DNA from: Diphasiastrum complanatum
Lineage: Eukaryota; Streptophyta; Lycopodiopsida; Lycopodiales; Lycopodiaceae
Direction of reading: 5' to 3'
DNA: 64,000 nt
Assembly (NCBI GenBank): GCA_029204225.1
Contig: CM055097.1
Span: forward strand, 31,772,802-31,836,801
Both the position numbers and the translations under genes were made by a program. Positions 62,680 through 64,000 of the stretch are shown piece after piece (the stretch's first letter is position 1; each line of letters begins with the position of its first letter). The notes below the pieces were generated by a model that ran no database searches, was not told the DNA's origin, and saw nothing but the letters and a program-made list of their open reading frames with translations.

Positions 62680-63417
62680 CTTCCAGGAACCCTATAATTC
62701 CTATTCTCTCTAGATTTTCTCGCCACTAGCTCGGGATCGATCCTTGCATCCTGAAAAGTAACAAAACCCAAACGTTTAATGTACTAAGCACATTCAAAAG
62801 AAAAACATAACAGGTGGTTTGGCAACAACAATCTAATAAGATCTAGTAAACTTTGTTCTTCGTCCTAATCCACCCTCGATCCTTTATCTGGAATTGCTTA
62901 TGATTCCCAAATAAAACCAGTACATTACCTGTTGAGGTACCCCCGTAGGAGTTGACAATATTCCTACCCTCTGCCTTTCACGAGTTTCAGGCAGCTCACT
63001 GTTCCTTTTTCCATCAGAATTCTCCAGGTCATTTCTCTGATTGTCACTTGCCTGAGCCCCTTCCGCTTCTTTCTGATTTCCTCCAGATGCTCTTATTGTG
63101 GGATAGTTCTCATAAGTTTTCGTCAAATTTCAAGTAAAAAGTTCCAGGAACTCAAATGAAAGCAACAACACCCTTCTAGACAAATGTAAAAGCGGATGTA
63201 AAAGAGCAATAACAATACTCCAGCACCTGTCTTAACTGTTTAAATAAAGCATTACAGCAGGTTATATTGCAAGCAGTATACCATGATATTTGAGCTTATG
63301 GCATGTATCAAAATCTATTATACTCTTTTGAGCTGATAATGTAAGCAATTATGTACCTCAAAGCATTTTTGAAATGTTTTCCATGCTCGGATAGCATATG
63401 TTCCTTCACCTTCCTTG
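62680..63417 (-). CDS. three exons of an unidentified host gene
   Basis: On minus: exon A 63417-63357 (frame gives KEGEGTYAIRAWKTFQKCFE, acceptor TTTTGCAG or 4 bases later, donor GAG/GTACAT). Exon B about 63108-62929 (NYPTIRASGGNQKEAEG... RERQRVGILSTPTGVPQQ, donor CAG/GTAATG). Exon C 62750-62680 (acceptor TACTTTTCAG, DARIDPELVARKSRENRNYR, VPG, donor AAG/GTACAT). Introns of 248 and 178 bases, with phases compatible throughout. The last exon is rich in Arg/Lys and looks conserved; exon B is hydrophilic and probably disordered. I do not recognise the family. The gene continues beyond both ends of this piece. Confidence 0.5.
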
Positions 63418-64000
63418 CTGCAAAAGCAATCCAAATAATACTTTATACTGTTTTAGATACAGTAGCATACAAGATTGACTTATCTTTTGAGATACACACT
63501 ATGTCTTCAGGCAGCTTCAAAGCTGCTGAGACCTTAATGCGTGTAGAGTGCATCGACTTATTAATCATGAGTAGACAAGAGAAACAACTTGACCACAATA
63601 TTGTACAAAATAAAGTGCCGAAAAACATAAAATCGACACACCACCACCGTCTTCATCTTATTGTCTGCTTCAGCTGAAAATTCAGGTTGATCTTAAAGTT
63701 TGCCTATCTACAATAATGGATCCAAGAATGAATTGGTGAGGCCCTCGCTAAAATTTGAAACTATTCAAGAATGCCAAGTTCCAACAATGCTTATATAAAT
63801 CAAGATATCACTCACAAGCTTGCACACACGCACGCCCCCCCTCCCCCCGGGGAACCCACACATGAACACACATCTCAATTGTTATGTCTAGGGCAGTGAA
63901 CAAATAACAATTGATATGTACAATTTTTCACCTCATGGAGACCACTCAAAAAATCTCAAAACCATCATCCATAGCACAGACCAAATGCTACAACATCTCT
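63418..64000. other. probable intron or upstream region of the right-edge gene
   Basis: A minus frame at 63556-63449 (MHSTRIKVSAALKLPEDIVC, ISKDKSILYATVSK) looks coding. The gap to exon A would be only about 31 bases if spliced at GTATAA, too short for a plant intron, so its link to the gene is unresolved. The rest is A/T-rich with a C-run at 63836-63847. Confidence 0.35.

Noticed and set aside
63449-63556. Extra upstream exon (MHSTRIKVSAALKLPED) of the right-edge gene
   Set aside because: Splicing it to the next exon needs a ~31-base intron, too short for a plant gene; left as unresolved.

Overview
This is plant nuclear DNA: introns with GT-AG borders, Ty1/copia and Ty3/gypsy retrotransposons, a non-LTR retrotransposon (LINE), hAT DNA transposons and many very long (GA)n/(CT)n tracts. 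Host genes are few and split by large TE-filled gaps, which suggests a large, TE-rich land-plant genome (a fern or another non-angiosperm is my low-confidence guess). No bacterial or organellar features were seen.

Layout. 1-4000: the 3' part of a gypsy LTR, a tRNA-primer site, a leader with a ~79-bp minisatellite, and a gag-protease reading frame, ending against an inverted gypsy integrase fragment (3986-4640, minus). 6367-7600: the 5' part of a minus-strand copia element. 7861-8626: a short terminal-inverted-repeat element. 9040-10077 (minus): two exons of a host gene recognised as RNase H2 subunit C. 10.2-16.5 kb: mostly unassigned, with two long (GA)n tracts. 16517-22128: a nearly complete copia element with a truncated 5' LTR. 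23.4-24.1 kb: an ornithine-decarboxylase gene fragment. 24.9-28.4 kb: a decayed copia ending in an LTR that carries a 286-bp (CT)n. 29.2-31.46 kb: a third copia, cut off by a fourth in the opposite orientation (31.46-34.03 kb). 37.5-40.7 kb: a chromodomain-type gypsy element.

The right third is the most structured part. A 605-bp non-autonomous hAT element (42231-42835) has a perfect 8-bp target duplication. It is followed by a three-level nest of hAT-type elements: an old outer copy (about 43606-54702) with a decayed transposase C-terminus on plus, a small deletion derivative inside it (48102-53900), and inside that a nearly intact autonomous hAT (48561-53547, transposase on minus). The outer copy also holds a minus-strand LINE fragment.

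A nearly complete copy of the same LINE family lies at about 56777-61804. Its ORF1 (coiled coil plus RNA-binding region) and ORF2 (endonuclease, reverse transcriptase, zinc finger) are in the same reading frame. They are separated by a single UAG, followed at once by a possible RNA stem, and ORF2 has no ATG near its start. Several LINE junctions abut (CT)n tracts. The right edge (62680-63417, minus) holds three consistent exons of an unidentified host gene. Almost every transposon protein is broken by at least one stop or frameshift, so the window is mainly a record of successive insertions around two host genes.
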